Positions 47,198-55,157 of a stretch of 64,000 nt of DNA are shown one piece after another (position 1 is the first letter of the stretch; the number at the start of each line of letters is the position of its first letter). Source of the DNA: a virus; the IMG/VR virus record IMGVR_UViG_3300010885_037795, positions 1 to 64,000 of that record; one strand, given 5' to 3'. The notes below the pieces were generated by a model, which ran no database searches, was not told where the DNA came from, and saw only the letters and a program-made list of their open reading frames with translations. The translations under genes and the position numbers were made by a program.

Positions 47198-47990
47198 TGG
47201 TGCTCTTGTATTTGCTCATGCCACCGCAGTAGACTATCTGCAAATGGCTCAGGTTGCGGCTCGACTAGTACGCAGGCATTTGAACATGCCTGTGTGCCTG
47301 GTAACAGATGGTGATGTTGAGTCCACAGCATTTGATCAAGTTGTGCATGTACCAAAACCCTTAGCAATGAATCAACGCAACTACTGGGTCAACGGTGTCA
47401 AAAAAACAGCACCCTGGTACAACAGTACCAGATCAATGGCGCTGGATCTGTCACCATGGGATCGCACACTGTTGATTGATGCAGATTACTTTGTGATGTC
47501 TGACCAATTGAAACTGCTACAAAAAACAAATCTAGGTTTTGTGTGTTATACAAATGCACATGACATTCGCGACAACAAACCAATTGATGTCAGTTGTGGC
47601 TATCGGCACATGGCCTGGGCCACAGTGTGTTGGTTTGATAGATCAGAGCATTCGCAAGGTGTGTTTGCCATGTGGAAGCACGTGGTAAAAAATTGGGCCT
47701 ACTATAATCTTGCCAATGACTTTGGCAAACCGGGCTTGCGTAACGACCATGCGTTAACTATTGCATTAGAAACAATGAGCGGACATTCTGCCACGTATCC
47801 AACCATACCAGGATCAATGGCCACAGTTGTACCCGGTACACAACTGTATGATATTAGAGCAGATGGCACAGTGTTATTCAAAACACATGATAAATTTTCA
47901 TTAATCAAAAATCAAGACTTGCACATGGTAGACAAACAGATTGCATGCGACTCGCAATGGTTAGAATTGTTAGAGGCAGTTCATGCGTGA
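47190..47990 (+). CDS. GT-A-type glycosyltransferase-like protein
   Basis: This 266-residue protein has the outline of a GT8/GT-A glycosyltransferase. The N-terminal nucleotide-binding half starts ALVFAHATAVDYLQMAQVAA with VCLVTDG as the first Rossmann strand. DRTLLIDADYFVMSD supplies the DxD motif (DAD) that binds the metal-nucleotide sugar. SCGYRHMAWATVCWFDRS and NDHALTIALETMSG follow where acceptor-site residues usually lie. There is no signal or membrane segment. The next gene is a divergent paralogue starting inside its last codons. Position after the adhesins suggests a role in glycosylating fibres or a cell-surface polymer. The donor sugar cannot be read from the sequence. Confidence 0.65.
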   Translation: MRDGALVFAHATAVDYLQMAQVAARLVRRHLNMPVCLVTDGDVESTAFDQVVHVPKPLAMNQRNYWVNGVKKTAPWYNSTRSMALDLSPWDRTLLIDADYFVMSDQLKLLQKTNLGFVCYTNAHDIRDNKPIDVSCGYRHMAWATVCWFDRSEHSQGVFAMWKHVVKNWAYYNLANDFGKPGLRNDHALTIALETMSGHSATYPTIPGSMATVVPGTQLYDIRADGTVLFKTHDKFSLIKNQDLHMVDKQIACDSQWLELLEAVHA

Positions 47991-48855
47991 GTTTGCAGGA
48001 GAGCAAGGCTACTTGACATTTGCACAAAACACTGACACAGTTGACTATCTACGACTGGCATACGCACAAGCATTGAGTATCAAATGCACACAGAAGATCA
48101 ACAGTTATGCAGTGATAGTTGATGCATACACAGCTGAACAAATACAACACTGCCATAGGAAAGTGTTTGACTACATCATAGTACTAGAGCAAGATGATGC
48201 CAAAGAACATGACTGGAAGCTGGCAAACGAATGGCAAGCATTTGATCTTACACCATTTAGAGAAACGGTCAAACTAGAATCCGACATATTGTTTACCAGG
48301 AACATTGACCATTGGTGGACAGGCATGCGATCACAAGAAGTCACATTCACTACCTGCATACGCAACTATCGCGGCCAAGTAAGCAACAGTAGAGAATATA
48401 GAAGATTGTTTGATGAAAGCAATTTACCTGATATCTATACCGGCATGTTTTATTTTAGACACAGTCAAACAGCACGTGATCTATTTAATGCAGCCGCCAC
48501 AGTGTACCAGCAATGGCCCATGTTTAGGGACAGTGTGTTAACTAGATGCAATAGCAAACACGCCTCAACAGACGAAGCCTTTGCAGTAGCCGCCAAATTA
48601 ATCGGTGTAGAACGTGTGACTAATCCTGCACTTGATTATCCAAGTTTTGTGCATATGAAAGGTGCAGTCAATGGGTTGGGCGCAAATGACAAGTGGAATG
48701 AATTGTTGTTTCATCAATGGACAGATGAAATGGATCTAAGCATTGAGTTTCTTCGCCAACAGTATCCAGTACACTATTATCAAAAAGATTTTGTCACAGA
48801 TAAAACAATAGGTGCATATGAACAAAGATTATCCAAACTTAATAACAGCGTTTGA
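47983..48855 (+). CDS. GT-A-type glycosyltransferase-like protein, paralogue
   Basis: The 290-residue protein shares its layout with the preceding gene: GYLTFAQNTDTVDYLRLAYA parallels ALVFAHATAVDYLQMAQVAA. KLESDILFTRNIDHWW takes the place of the DAD segment, with ESD as an altered DxD. HASTDEAFAVAAKLIG follows like NDHALTIALET. The altered metal motif may change or abolish transfer activity, so it could be a regulatory or acceptor-binding partner. The start codon lies 8 bases before the upstream stop. No membrane segment is visible. Confidence 0.6.
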   Translation: MREFAGEQGYLTFAQNTDTVDYLRLAYAQALSIKCTQKINSYAVIVDAYTAEQIQHCHRKVFDYIIVLEQDDAKEHDWKLANEWQAFDLTPFRETVKLESDILFTRNIDHWWTGMRSQEVTFTTCIRNYRGQVSNSREYRRLFDESNLPDIYTGMFYFRHSQTARDLFNAAATVYQQWPMFRDSVLTRCNSKHASTDEAFAVAAKLIGVERVTNPALDYPSFVHMKGAVNGLGANDKWNELLFHQWTDEMDLSIEFLRQQYPVHYYQKDFVTDKTIGAYEQRLSKLNNSV

Positions 48856-49165
48856 ATCCTCAACATGGCAACCACCGGTACCTGAATATCGGGTGTACTA
48901 TGACAAGTCTGGAACCATAACAACCAAAACAACAGCACCATTGATAGGTGACTATATTGTGGTGTCTAGAGAAATGTATGACAGCATTGTGATGCACACA
49001 CAGTGGCATGTGATAAATGGACAAGTTGAAATAAGACCGGTTGTGGAAATCCCACGTCATATGTTACAATACACAGCTGAAGGCCCGTACCGATCACTGC
49101 CAGGAAATGCTATATTTTTGGTAGATGACGATTATGCTGGCTCCACTGATAATTGGACAATATGA
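48818..49165 (+). CDS. Small unknown protein
   Basis: I do not recognise this 115-residue protein. It is beta-rich: VYYDKSGTITTKTTAPLIGD, then YIVVSREMYDSIVMHTQWHV, then NGQVEIRPVVEIPRHMLQY, ending acidic (FLVDDDYAGSTDNW). The pattern of short strands suggests a small barrel. An upstream GTG (48812) is in frame, but ATG 48818 has the better spacing to ATAGG and is preferred. It overlaps its neighbours on both sides, the downstream overlap being ATGA. It is probably co-translated with the glycosyltransferase-like genes. Confidence 0.55.
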   Translation: MNKDYPNLITAFESSTWQPPVPEYRVYYDKSGTITTKTTAPLIGDYIVVSREMYDSIVMHTQWHVINGQVEIRPVVEIPRHMLQYTAEGPYRSLPGNAIFLVDDDYAGSTDNWTI

Positions 49166-50052
49166 AAACTGTAGACATTGCAGACCTAGATGTAATTTTT
49201 CTAACCTACGACGAACCTCGCAGAGAAGAGTCATGGGCCAAAATCAAAAACATGGTACCTTGGGCCAAGCGTGTGGATGGCATAAAAGGCAGTGATGCCG
49301 CACACAAAGCCGCAGGTGCGGCCAGCGATACAGATCGCTTTATACTAATTGACGGCGACAATATTCCTGACCCAGAGTTCTTTAACAAACAAATCACACT
49401 GGATCCACATCATGAAAGATGTGTGTTGCGTTGGAGAGCAAGAAACGCCATCAACGGACTCATGTACGGCAATGGTGGACTCAGCTCGTGGACCAAAAGT
49501 TTTGTAGAAAGCATGCGCACACACGAAGCCACTGATGGTCGTAATGAAACACTGGTGGAGTTTTGCTTTGAACCTGACTACTGGGCCATGCATGACTGCT
49601 ACTCAACCACGTATCCTAATGCCAGTCCATTTCAGGCCTGGCGAGCAGGCTTCCGTGAAGGTGTTAAAATGTGTCTGGATCGCGGAGCAAGACCCAACTT
49701 GGACGAGTTTGAAAAACGTGCCCACAATCGTAATCTTGATCATTTGACCATTTGGCAAAGTGTGGGTGCTGATGCAGAGAATGGCTTCTGGGCCATATAC
49801 GGTGCTAGACGTGGCACACAAATGACCATGCTTACAGACTGGGATTACACCCAGGTACAAGACTTTGATGAACTGGCAAAACTTTGGACTGTGTACCAAA
49901 ATGACGGCCCTGACGAATGCACTGAAGTAGGCAACATGCTACGCAAACGCCTGGGACTTAACATTGTGGATCTAGACCCCGAACCCAGTGCATTTTTCAA
50001 ACATCACTACAAGTCAAATTTTGTCAATAGAGGAATAATGAGTCGTGAGTAA
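49162..50052 (+). CDS. Glycosyltransferase-like protein, related to the end of 61666-63672
   Basis: This protein of about 296 residues has a GT-A-like N-terminal half: LDVIFLTYDEPRREESW, then AKRVDGIKGSDAAHKAAGAA, then DRFILIDGDNIPDPEFF with DGD as candidate metal-binding motif. Downstream NAINGLMYGNGGLSSWTKSF and SPFQAWRAGFREGVKMCL are shared in order with the C-terminal third of the 61666-63672 protein (NAVNDLVYGEMGIILYN, DPYQTWRTAFRETAKLCL). A TTG at 49153 would extend it, but ATG 49162 overlaps the previous stop as ATGA and is the likely start. It probably transfers a sugar in the same pathway as its neighbours; substrate unknown. Confidence 0.6.
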   Translation: MKTVDIADLDVIFLTYDEPRREESWAKIKNMVPWAKRVDGIKGSDAAHKAAGAASDTDRFILIDGDNIPDPEFFNKQITLDPHHERCVLRWRARNAINGLMYGNGGLSSWTKSFVESMRTHEATDGRNETLVEFCFEPDYWAMHDCYSTTYPNASPFQAWRAGFREGVKMCLDRGARPNLDEFEKRAHNRNLDHLTIWQSVGADAENGFWAIYGARRGTQMTMLTDWDYTQVQDFDELAKLWTVYQNDGPDECTEVGNMLRKRLGLNIVDLDPEPSAFFKHHYKSNFVNRGIMSRE

Positions 50053-51427
50053 AAGTGATTTCATGACAGCCGCAGAACAAATGCGCCACACACTAGGCGA
50101 AGGTCTTTGCTTGGCCAAATGGAAACAGGTTAGCTTGCACTTGCCCACAGGATTGAACAATTCATGCTATCATCCTCCACTACACAAGATTCCTGTGGAA
50201 CTGCTAGCAGGCAATCCTGGCGCACTGCACAATACTCCACATAAAAAAGCTCAGCGCAAGATCATGTTGAAACATGAACGTCCAGACGAGTGTAGTTACT
50301 GCTGGTCAGCAGAAGACAATGGACAACTCAGTGACAGGCACTACAGGTCAGGCGAGGAGTGGGCCGCAGAGGATCTTGACAAGATATTGGCCTCAACCGG
50401 AGACGAAGATGCATTACCTAGCTATGTGGAAGTTAATTTTAATCATGCTTGTAATCTTAAATGTAGCTATTGCAGTCCGCAATTTAGTTCAAGCTGGGCC
50501 GCTGAAGTTGCACAACATGGCGGATTCCCTACGTCCAGCCCTCACAATAGTCCTGAGTATTTTACTGGTAGTCGTCGCCCTATTCCTGCCCGAGAACACA
50601 ACCCCTACGTTGATACCTTCTGGGAATGGTGGCCAGAGCTGTACCCCAAGCTAAGACATTTTAGAATGACAGGTGGTGAGCCACTGATGGATCACAATAC
50701 CTATCGTGTGTTTGAATACGTGCTGACCTTGCCGCATCCATTGTTGCATTTGGATGTGACCAGCAACTTCAGTGTGGAGCCTGTGTTGTTTGAAAAGTAT
50801 CTTGGCTATGTCAAACAGTTATGCAACACACAGATTGAACACTTCATGCAGTATGTGAGCCTGGACACCTGGGGCAGTCAAGCAGAGTACATACGCAATG
50901 GCATGGACTTTGTGAGAGTGTGTGACTATGTGGAACGCTATTTAGAGGAAGTACCCAATCGCAACAGCCTTACGTTTATCATGACCATGAACAATCTCAG
51001 TGTCACGGGCATGCATGACATGCTGGATTGGATACTGGAACTACGTGCCAAGTACAGTAAAACATATCAGCGTGTGTGGTTTGACACACCGTTGCTGAGA
51101 CAACCACGTTGGCAAAGCCTGCAGATACTGCCGCCTGCGTATGCCAACAGAATGAAAATAAACCTAGAGTTCATGCGAGCACACCTAATCACAGATGATA
51201 GTTTTGTGGGATTCAAAGATTATGAAATACAGCGCATGGAACGAGACATTGCCTGGATGACTGAGCCACAAGACGCACAAGAAGTCAATCATGCACGTGC
51301 TGACTTCTATAGATTCTTCAACGAACACGACCGTAGACGCGGTACTAACTTTTTACAAACATTTCCAGAGATGAGCCATTTCTGGTGGGAATGCAAACAT
51401 CATGCCGAAACTGAACAACGAAACTGA
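50045..51427 (+). CDS. Radical SAM protein with N-terminal twitch-like cysteines
   Basis: This 460-residue radical SAM enzyme is the first of six in a row. The core motif CNLKCSYC gives Cys136, Cys140 and Cys143. RMTGGEPLMD follows as the S-adenosylmethionine contact. Before the core is an auxiliary-cluster-type region: LCLAKWKQ, NSCYHPP, then RPDECSYCW. SPASM/twitch cysteines thus precede the core rather than follow it. The start is GTG 50045, overlapping the upstream stop by 8 bases, with AGAGGA about a dozen bases ahead; ATG 50063 is an alternative. The 50409-50654 part also carries a +1 frame membrane ORF. Substrate unknown; peptide or sugar modification are both possible. Confidence 0.82.
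   Translation: MSKSDFMTAAEQMRHTLGEGLCLAKWKQVSLHLPTGLNNSCYHPPLHKIPVELLAGNPGALHNTPHKKAQRKIMLKHERPDECSYCWSAEDNGQLSDRHYRSGEEWAAEDLDKILASTGDEDALPSYVEVNFNHACNLKCSYCSPQFSSSWAAEVAQHGGFPTSSPHNSPEYFTGSRRPIPAREHNPYVDTFWEWWPELYPKLRHFRMTGGEPLMDHNTYRVFEYVLTLPHPLLHLDVTSNFSVEPVLFEKYLGYVKQLCNTQIEHFMQYVSLDTWGSQAEYIRNGMDFVRVCDYVERYLEEVPNRNSLTFIMTMNNLSVTGMHDMLDWILELRAKYSKTYQRVWFDTPLLRQPRWQSLQILPPAYANRMKINLEFMRAHLITDDSFVGFKDYEIQRMERDIAWMTEPQDAQEVNHARADFYRFFNEHDRRRGTNFLQTFPEMSHFWWECKHHAETEQRN
50409..50654 (+). CDS. Candidate nested two-segment membrane protein (+1 frame)
   Basis: An 81-residue reading frame lies wholly inside the radical SAM gene in its +1 frame. GGAG (50399-50402) stands six bases before its ATG. 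The protein has a hydrophobic segment at about 7-24 (WKLILIMLVILNVAIAV), a polar loop with RNLV, a second at about 46-61 (LTIVLSILLVVVALFL), and a polar tail ending SCTPS. This is the size and layout of class II holins or other small phage membrane effectors. It covers the part coding the CX3CX2C motif, where many host codons end in T, and T at that position gives hydrophobic residues in the +1 frame. A chance shadow is therefore possible. Its position matches the nested frame at 51748-51966 in the paralogous gene. Confidence 0.35.
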   Translation: MHYLAMWKLILIMLVILNVAIAVRNLVQAGPLKLHNMADSLRPALTIVLSILLVVVALFLPENTTPTLIPSGNGGQSCTPS

Positions 51428-52755
51428 TATAGAATTCAAACGCAGAGTGATTGACATCAAGTCAACCAGCTTCTGCGGAGCCAAATGGTACAATGCTACC
51501 ATATGGTTGGGTAGTGGACAAACAACCAGCTGCCACCACCCACCTGCACACTCAATTGACTTGCAAGAAATAAAAACCAATCCTGCCGCACTGCACAATA
51601 CCACTCGTAAAAAAGCTGATCGTGAAATGATGCAAAAAGGTGAACGCCCAGCAGGCTGTGAATACTGCTGGAAGATAGAAGACATGGGCCCTGAGTCTGT
51701 CAGTGACCGTGTGTACAAAACTGTAATACATTCCGAGGAGGACCTAAATGTTGCATTTGCCAGACCCAGCTACACAGACTTCAACCTTCGCACGTTGGAA
51801 ATTGCGTTTGACAGAACTTGTCAGTTCGCTTGTTCTTATTGCAACCCTGCTTTTAGTAGCACATGGGTTAAGGACATTGGTAATAACGGGCCATACACAG
51901 GATTGGTATCTGACGGCAGGAACCATTTTACTCACGCTCATGATAGTAGTCAACTGTATAAATTAATGAAGTTAATCCGTACGTGGAAGCATTCTTCCAG
52001 TGGTGGGAAACAGATCTCCACCAGACACTAACAGAGCTTCGCATCACCGGAGGCGAGCCACTCATGTCAGGCTACACCTGGCAGCTGATTACTGGTTCAA
52101 AGCCAATCAAGGCAAGAGCCATACCAAACTGGCCATCAACAGCAATCTTGGCATGGAGCCGGTCAAGATGCTGGATTTTATTCGGCGTGTGGAAGGTATT
52201 CCGCATCTGGAAATCTACACCAGCAACGAAGCACTGGGCGCACAAGCAGAGTATATTCGTGACGGATTGAATTACCGGCAATGGCTCAGCAACATGGAGA
52301 TGTTGATCAATTCAGGCGCAGTAAATCAAATGCATGTGATGTGTACAGTCAATGCATTGTGTCTGGAAAGCCTGCCTGAATTTTTAGATGAATTGGTTGT
52401 GTTGAAGAAAAAGTACAGCAGAGACTTTCCTAACTTCACGTTGAACATCTTGCGTTTTCCTAGTTTTCAAAGTCCACTGGTATTACCATATGAGATTAGA
52501 CAAAAGCATGCAGACCGCCTGGCACAGTTTTTGGTACGCCACAAAGGACAAAACTACTTGCATGAGCATGAGATAAACCACGTGGAACGTCTAGTAAAGT
52601 ATTTGCTTGAAGTAGATACACCTCATGCAGAAGCATTTGAAATGCCTAAATTGTTGAATGACTTCCGACAGTTTTATATCCAATATGATCAGCGCCGCGG
52701 AAAAAACTTTGTAAATACATTCCCGGCTCTCAAGGATTGGTATGAAACACTCTAA
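51402..52755 (+). pseudogene. Radical SAM gene broken by two small deletions
   Basis: The three pieces together code a close paralogue of the preceding gene. Frame one (51402 to about 51962) holds the N-terminal twitch-like cysteines (SCHHPP, CEYCW) and the core motif CQFACSYC (Cys140, Cys144, Cys147). Frame two (about 51962-52087) holds NEVNPYVEAFFQWW and RITGGEPLMSGYTWQL. Frame three (about 52087-52755) runs DYWFKANQGKSHTKLAINSN to the C-terminus DWYETL. Each step is a shift of -1. The first is explained by loss of one A at 51960-51962, the second by loss of one copy of a GATT repeat near 52087. No slippery heptamer fits, so programmed frameshifting is unlikely. It is either a recent pseudogene or an assembly error. 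Neighbour overlaps at both ends are intact. Confidence 0.75.
51748..51966 (+). CDS. Candidate nested two-segment membrane protein (+1 frame)
   Basis: A 72-residue frame lies inside the broken radical SAM gene in its +1 frame. It is preceded by a full-consensus AGGAGG (51736-51741) six bases before the ATG, the best ribosome-binding site near any gene here. The N-terminus is polar (MLHLPDPATQTSTFARWKLR). Hydrophobic segments follow at about 23-40 (ELVSSLVLIATLLLVAHG) and about 53-70 (YLTAGTILLTLMIVVNCI). Its stop TAA at 51964-51966 exists only because of the apparent one-base deletion that breaks the host frame. With the missing A restored, the frame would run to 52031 and gain a basic tail (KLMKLIRTWKHSSSGG). 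Layout and size fit a class II holin-like protein; function is inferred. Confidence 0.48.
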   Translation: MLHLPDPATQTSTFARWKLRLTELVSSLVLIATLLLVAHGLRTLVITGHTQDWYLTAGTILLTLMIVVNCIN

Positions 52756-53956
52756 GACATTTTGCATATTGCCATGGATACATCTTCATGCATTCCCTGA
52801 TGGCCGTGCGTATCCTTGTTGTATGGGAGAATATCACTCACCCATTGGCGATCTTAAAACACACACAATGGAGCAGGTGTGGAATCAAGCGCCACTAGCT
52901 ACCATGCGAAAGAACATGCTACAGAATGTCAAGTCCAAAGAGTGTGTCAAATGCTATGAGCTAGAAGAAAATGGTTTTGTCGGCATGCGACAAAGCATGA
53001 ACCGTGCGTTTGCACATCACATGCCATTGGCAGATCAAACACTTCCTGATGGCACACTGCCTGACTTTCGACTACGCTACTATGACATTAGATTTAGTAA
53101 TCTGTGTAATTTCCGTTGCCGCAGTTGTGGCAGTGTGTTTTCCAGCAACTGGTATGATGACGAAGTTGCCGCACATGGTCAAGTACAGCATCCCAAGATC
53201 ATGTTTGCTGGCCAACACAAACAAGACATGTGGGAGCAAATGCAACCGCATATACCACATCTAGAACAAGTGTACTTTGCAGGCGGCGAACCCTTGATCA
53301 TGGAAGAACATTATCGTGTGCTAAAAGAACTAGTACAGAGAGAAATGTTTGATGTCAGACTGGTATACAACACCAACTTTAGTGAATTAGATTTCAAAGA
53401 TGAAAGTGTACTGGAGTTATGGAAACTGTTTAAGAATGTCAGCGTTGGTGCTAGTCTAGACGCCAGCGGCACACGAGCAGAGTACATTCGCAAAGGCACA
53501 GTATGGCACAAGATTGTACACAATAGAGAACGCATGTTGTCTGTGTGCCCTCAAGTTGACTTCTATATAAGTAGTACCGTGGGCATACTAAATGTATGGC
53601 ACTTGCCAGACTTTCATCGTGAATGGGTTGACTTGGGATTGATACGCCCGCAAGATTTCAACATCAACATGTTACAATCACCTGAATGGCAACGTGCAAA
53701 TCATCTGTCACCGGAGTTGAAACAACAAGTGAAAGAACGCATACACAATCACCTTGAGTGGCTTGGTCCATTGGATCACATGAATCGTGCAACCAATGGT
53801 TATCGGAGTATTATAAAGTTTATTGATCAACCTGCTGATGCAGATCAACTAAAAGAGTTTTTTAGAGAAACTGATCAATTTGATCAAATACGCAATGAGA
53901 GTTTTGATGCTACCTTTCCTGAACTGACTGGATTGAGAGACCATGCTACCAAATAA
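52742..53956 (+). CDS. Radical SAM protein with N-terminal SPASM-like domain
   Basis: The 404-residue protein shows a clear SPASM-like module first: FCILPWIHLHAFPDGRAYPC, then EQVWNQ, then VKSKECVKCYELEENG (residues 7-80). The radical SAM core follows with CNFRCRSC (Cys122, Cys126, Cys129) and VYFAGGEPLI. In typical SPASM enzymes this module lies after the core, so the order is permuted. The C-terminal half (GASLDASGTRAEYIRKGT, TVGILNVWHLPDF) is shared with the next gene. The ATG lies inside the last codons of the broken gene upstream. Auxiliary iron-sulfur clusters in such modules help bind peptide or carrier substrates. Substrate unknown. Confidence 0.82.
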   Translation: MKHSKTFCILPWIHLHAFPDGRAYPCCMGEYHSPIGDLKTHTMEQVWNQAPLATMRKNMLQNVKSKECVKCYELEENGFVGMRQSMNRAFAHHMPLADQTLPDGTLPDFRLRYYDIRFSNLCNFRCRSCGSVFSSNWYDDEVAAHGQVQHPKIMFAGQHKQDMWEQMQPHIPHLEQVYFAGGEPLIMEEHYRVLKELVQREMFDVRLVYNTNFSELDFKDESVLELWKLFKNVSVGASLDASGTRAEYIRKGTVWHKIVHNRERMLSVCPQVDFYISSTVGILNVWHLPDFHREWVDLGLIRPQDFNINMLQSPEWQRANHLSPELKQQVKERIHNHLEWLGPLDHMNRATNGYRSIIKFIDQPADADQLKEFFRETDQFDQIRNESFDATFPELTGLRDHATK

Positions 53957-55157
53957 CAATATATGTGTGCTACCGTGGATGAGCATAGAAGTAACCCCAA
54001 TGGGTAACAGTCGCCCGTGTTGTTTGGCCATTGATGAAATACCAGACAACACTGGTAAATCCTACGACCTTACCGCAGTGCCTATTCGTGAAGTATATCA
54101 CAGCAAATACATGCAGGATCTAAGGCAACAGTTTCGTGCAGGAGAAAAACCCAGCACATGCACACGATGCTGGACAGAAGAATCTGCAGGACGTACCAGC
54201 AAACGTATGAACATGTTGGCCAAATTCAACAATGATATCCAATCAATTGAATGGGACACAGACACCCCTGAACAATTATGGTTCTTGGATCTTAAACTAG
54301 GCAACATCTGTAATCTCAAATGTCGTATCTGTGGATCCTGGAGCAGTAGTAAATGGGCACAAGAAGAACTAGACTACTACCCAACAGCCACTAGAGAAGA
54401 ACGCAAAAAACATTCAGCGTATGTATGGCTACGTCAGGGTCAGTGGCCACGTGAAAGCATTGACTTTTGGAACAACATTGATCAAGTGCTGCCTGGTGTG
54501 CGCTACTATGAATTTACCGGTGGCGAACCATTCTTGATTCAAGAACATTTTGATTTGTTACAACGCACAGTAGATCAAGGCTATGCATATCTTGTGGATG
54601 TACACTACAACACCAATGGCACACAGTATCCAGAAGCCGCAGTGGAGATGTGGAAAAAGTTCAAGCATGTGAACATTGCATTCAGCATTGACGATCTTGG
54701 CGCACGATTTGAATATCAGCGTTATGGCGCCAACTGGGCAGAAGTGGAACAAAATCTAGACCGTTACTTAGAGTTAAGCAAAACACACACCAACATCACG
54801 CTACAAATGTGTATAACTGCAAATATACAAAACGTATTGTACTTGCCTGAAGTCATGGACCATGTGTGGGCAAAAGGTTTTCGTGACGTATACATCAACA
54901 TGTTACATGATCCAATTCAACTCAACATCAAGCAAATGACTCCAGTGGCGATTGAACTGGTATGTAACAGACTAAATCAAGTTCCGACCAGCAACAGATT
55001 CTATCGTGATTTCCAACAGTTAATAACGGTGATACAAACAGGTACTGGTAGTGATGGTCAAGAGTTTTGCAAAACTATCAAACAAGGTGACGTGTATCGC
55101 AAACAAAATTTTGCTGACCATCACCCAGACATAGCAAAGGCCATGGGATATGAATAA
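53943..55157 (+). CDS. Radical SAM protein with N-terminal SPASM-like domain
   Basis: This 404-residue protein is a paralogue of the preceding one with the same permuted order. The SPASM-like start reads NICVLPWMSIEVTPMGNSRP followed by CC, then STCTRCWTEE. The core motif CNLKCRIC gives Cys123, Cys127 and Cys130, followed by YYEFTGGEPFLI. FSIDDLGARFEYQRYGANW is the counterpart of the substrate-side segment in its neighbours. It overlaps the upstream gene by 14 bases and the downstream one by 8. Such regular overlaps suggest stoichiometric co-translation, perhaps of successive enzymes on one substrate. No membrane segment is seen. Confidence 0.82.
   Translation: MLPNNNICVLPWMSIEVTPMGNSRPCCLAIDEIPDNTGKSYDLTAVPIREVYHSKYMQDLRQQFRAGEKPSTCTRCWTEESAGRTSKRMNMLAKFNNDIQSIEWDTDTPEQLWFLDLKLGNICNLKCRICGSWSSSKWAQEELDYYPTATREERKKHSAYVWLRQGQWPRESIDFWNNIDQVLPGVRYYEFTGGEPFLIQEHFDLLQRTVDQGYAYLVDVHYNTNGTQYPEAAVEMWKKFKHVNIAFSIDDLGARFEYQRYGANWAEVEQNLDRYLELSKTHTNITLQMCITANIQNVLYLPEVMDHVWAKGFRDVYINMLHDPIQLNIKQMTPVAIELVCNRLNQVPTSNRFYRDFQQLITVIQTGTGSDGQEFCKTIKQGDVYRKQNFADHHPDIAKAMGYE

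Noticed and set aside
51955-52095. Programmed frameshifting as explanation for the split radical SAM gene
   Set aside because: Neither junction has an X-XXY-YYZ heptamer, and the new frame opens only after a stop at the first site; two independent -1 sites in one gene are improbable.
53004-53264. +1 frame ORF with a hydrophobic stretch over the CX3CX2C motif of 52742-53956
   Set aside because: No ribosome-binding site, only one short hydrophobic run, and Cys/His-rich flanks; kept as a warning that this motif region can produce hydrophobic shadows.
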